Positions 62,909 to 64,000 of a DNA stretch of 64,000 nt are shown one piece after another. A program made the position numbers and the translations under genes. Positions within the stretch are counted from its first letter, which is position 1. Each line of letters opens with the position of its first letter. Origin of the DNA: Candidatus Thorarchaeota archaeon SMTZ1-83 (GTDB lineage: Archaea; Asgardarchaeota; Thorarchaeia; Thorarchaeales; Thorarchaeaceae); NCBI GenBank assembly GCA_001563325.1, contig LRSK01000051.1:1-64000 (forward strand). Direction: 5' to 3'. The notes under the pieces are model-generated. The model saw only the letters and a list, made by a program, of their open reading frames with translations. It was not told where the DNA came from and made no database searches.

Positions 62909-63475
62909 TCACTTGTACATTCTCTTCAAGATAACTTCTCGCGCTATGGCTTGGAACGCCCTCTTAACTCCTACGCCCTGTACTGCAATGGTCTCGTAGA
63001 TTGGCACATTACCACCAAGACCAAGCAGGTCGAGCATCTCATCGCGCGACATCCTGTTCGGTAGGTCACGCTTGTTCAACATGACGACAATGGGAATCTC
63101 ACGCCCCAAGGCGTCACCCAGGAACAACTTCAGCTCCTCGAAGCTCTCAGTGTTCTCATCTCTCTGATCAGGTGATGAGTCTGCGACAAACAGTATTCCA
63201 TCAGTCCCCTGAAGTACAACCTTTCTCTGGTGTCGGTGACGTTTCTGTCCTGCCACTGTGAAGACATCGAACAGAACGCGCCCTCCTGCGCTCATTGGTA
63301 CGTAATCAAAGAACAGTGTGCGGTTAGTCTCATCCTCAATAGCAGTGAACTCGCCCTTCTGAAGACCCTCGACCTTTCCATAGAGCCATCGAAGTGCAGT
63401 CGTCTTACCTCCAAGAGACGGTCCATAGAAGACCAACTTCAGATGGATGCGCCCTTTGTCGTCTTTTCGAATCAC
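62909..63475 (-). CDS. MglA-type small GTPase
   Basis: 188 residues. G1 GPSLGGKTT (18-26), switch I DETNRTLFFDYVP, G3 TVAGQ (73-77), G4 NKRD (134-137). These are typical of MglA/Gtr-Arf related GTPases. MglA normally has TVPGQ in G3; here Pro is Ala. Roadblock proteins flank it on both sides. Confidence 0.92.
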   Translation of the reverse strand: MIRKDDKGRIHLKLVFYGPSLGGKTTALRWLYGKVEGLQKGEFTAIEDETNRTLFFDYVPMSAGGRVLFDVFTVAGQKRHRHQRKVVLQGTDGILFVADSSPDQRDENTESFEELKLFLGDALGREIPIVVMLNKRDLPNRMSRDEMLDLLGLGGNVPIYETIAVQGVGVKRAFQAIAREVILKRMYK

Positions 63476-63613
63476 TGTTCACCTCAGTACGTCGCTGCTG
63501 CTCTTCTGGTCCCTAGATAGAGGCCCTGCTTCGGGGGTTGATGTGTTAAAAGTGTGGTCTCATAAAAGCCTTTGTGGCACAATTCGGGCCAATTGGGGAG
63601 AATTGTGCCCGAA

Positions 63614-64000
63614 CTAGACTCTCTCAAGCTCTGCTAGGGCAGACTTGAGATCTTCCTCATCAATTTCCTTGTCTTTGTCCGAGGGAGTGAGAGGCTCGAC
63701 TGCCAAGAACTTGTCCAGCTCGTCGGCGAGTTGTACGCCCTGCTTCTTCATGACCAAGCGGACCATACCGATGTTGACCTCAGGGTCAGATACCACACAG
63801 AGCACACCCTTCCCACAGGCGGATGCGAATATCTTACCCTCTGAGAACTCAGAGGTCACAATCTCCAGCTCACCAATCTGGAGGTTCTTGCCCTGCTCCT
63901 CACTGGCACAGAACACTGCGCTTGCAATCGCGCCGATGGAATCAACATCCACAGGATAATACGAGAGCTTGCTCACATTGGCTATGGTCAAGCCAGTCTT
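63614..64000 (-). CDS. Roadblock/LC7 domain protein, 5' end beyond window
   Basis: At least 128 residues; the frame is open to the window edge, so the start is probably outside. Roadblock pattern DSIGAIASAVFCASEEQGKNL and VLCVVSDPEVNIGMVRLVMKK. A C-terminal acidic tail (DKDKEIDEEDLKSALAELE) is unusual for simple roadblock proteins. 138 bases upstream of the GTPase gene. Confidence 0.82.
   Translation of the reverse strand, partial: KTGLTIANVSKLSYYPVDVDSIGAIASAVFCASEEQGKNLQIGELEIVTSEFSEGKIFASACGKGVLCVVSDPEVNIGMVRLVMKKQGVQLADELDKFLAVEPLTPSDKDKEIDEEDLKSALAELERV

Noticed and set aside
1..64000. CRISPR arrays, insertion sequences or prophage
   Set aside because: No regularly spaced repeats, transposase or phage structural genes seen.

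Overview
The window is archaeal and very probably from an Asgard archaeon (Thorarchaeia-like), although no rRNA gene is present to prove it. The archaeal information-processing genes include Topo VI A/B, FEN1 with a C-terminal PIP box, Hef, an RPA32-like protein, Cdc48, aIF1A, aIF2-beta, aEF1-beta, NMD3, RIO1, a Dim2-like KH protein, SRP54, L10e, L35Ae, TrmY, deoxyhypusine synthase and A-type ATP synthase. A MglA-type small GTPase flanked by two roadblock/LC7 proteins at the right end fits the Asgard expansion of such modules. Base composition is moderate. TTG and GTG starts preceded by GGTG/GGAGG-like ribosome sites are common, and TATA-like boxes precede several transcription units.

Layout. 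1-440 has no gene but contains inverted repeats. 491-1456 is a Gfo/Idh/MocA oxidoreductase with a start problem. 1438-6432 is a minus-strand run: GcvPA, GcvPB, an LpdD-like protein, a MoaD/ThiS-like ubiquitin-fold protein and a MiaB-type methylthiotransferase. 6576-14702 holds Trm112, tRNA-Gln, an HD protein, a 1001-residue DOMON-type membrane protein, an Alg7/MraY-like enzyme and Topo VI. 14754-21251 is an information block: KH, RIO1, aIF1A, NMD3, DUF134, a NifX-like protein, DUF424, aIF2-beta, the RPA-like protein and FEN1. 21252-21726 has no convincing protein gene but is packed with hairpins and has a TATA box, so it may encode a structured RNA. 21727-26702 holds a zinc-ribbon protein, aEF1-beta, Cdc48, a winged-helix protein, RibL and a GT-C enzyme. 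26814-31420 is a metabolic operon of DeoC, a tungsten aldehyde oxidoreductase and a PAPS-reductase-like iron-sulfur protein. 31490-40930 holds a PRC-barrel protein, DUF2061, an anion permease, Hef, two winged-helix regulators, a GlmU-like enzyme, a radical SAM protein and DUF2095. 41024-45848 is an ATP synthase F-A...B cluster interrupted by a type-4 uracil-DNA glycosylase and a membrane protein. 45968-52874 holds PyrI, SRP54, TrmY, DRG GTPase, TrmJ, a methyltransferase, an APH-fold kinase and L10e. 53068-64000 mixes membrane proteins, DHS, L35Ae, a second radical SAM protein, an ADP-forming acyl-CoA synthetase beta subunit, a protein of unknown function, cis-prenyltransferase and the GTPase/roadblock module.

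How the genes fit together. DeoC releases acetaldehyde and the adjacent ferredoxin-linked aldehyde oxidoreductase could consume it. The ADP-forming acyl-CoA synthetase subunit suggests acetate/acetyl-CoA energy metabolism. The P-protein halves imply a lipoylated H-protein elsewhere, and the radical SAM protein at 58428-59435 may belong to the archaeal lipoyl synthase group. Much of the rest serves translation, ribosome assembly and DNA maintenance.

The most notable observations are the possible structured RNA at 21.3-21.6 kb, a 19-bp tandem duplication that shifts the frame of a small membrane protein at 55.4 kb, a ubiquitin-fold protein with 11 residues after its Gly-Gly, a DeoC with a CxxC/CxxC tail, a long hairpin upstream of the GlmU-like gene, and the interrupted ATP synthase cluster.
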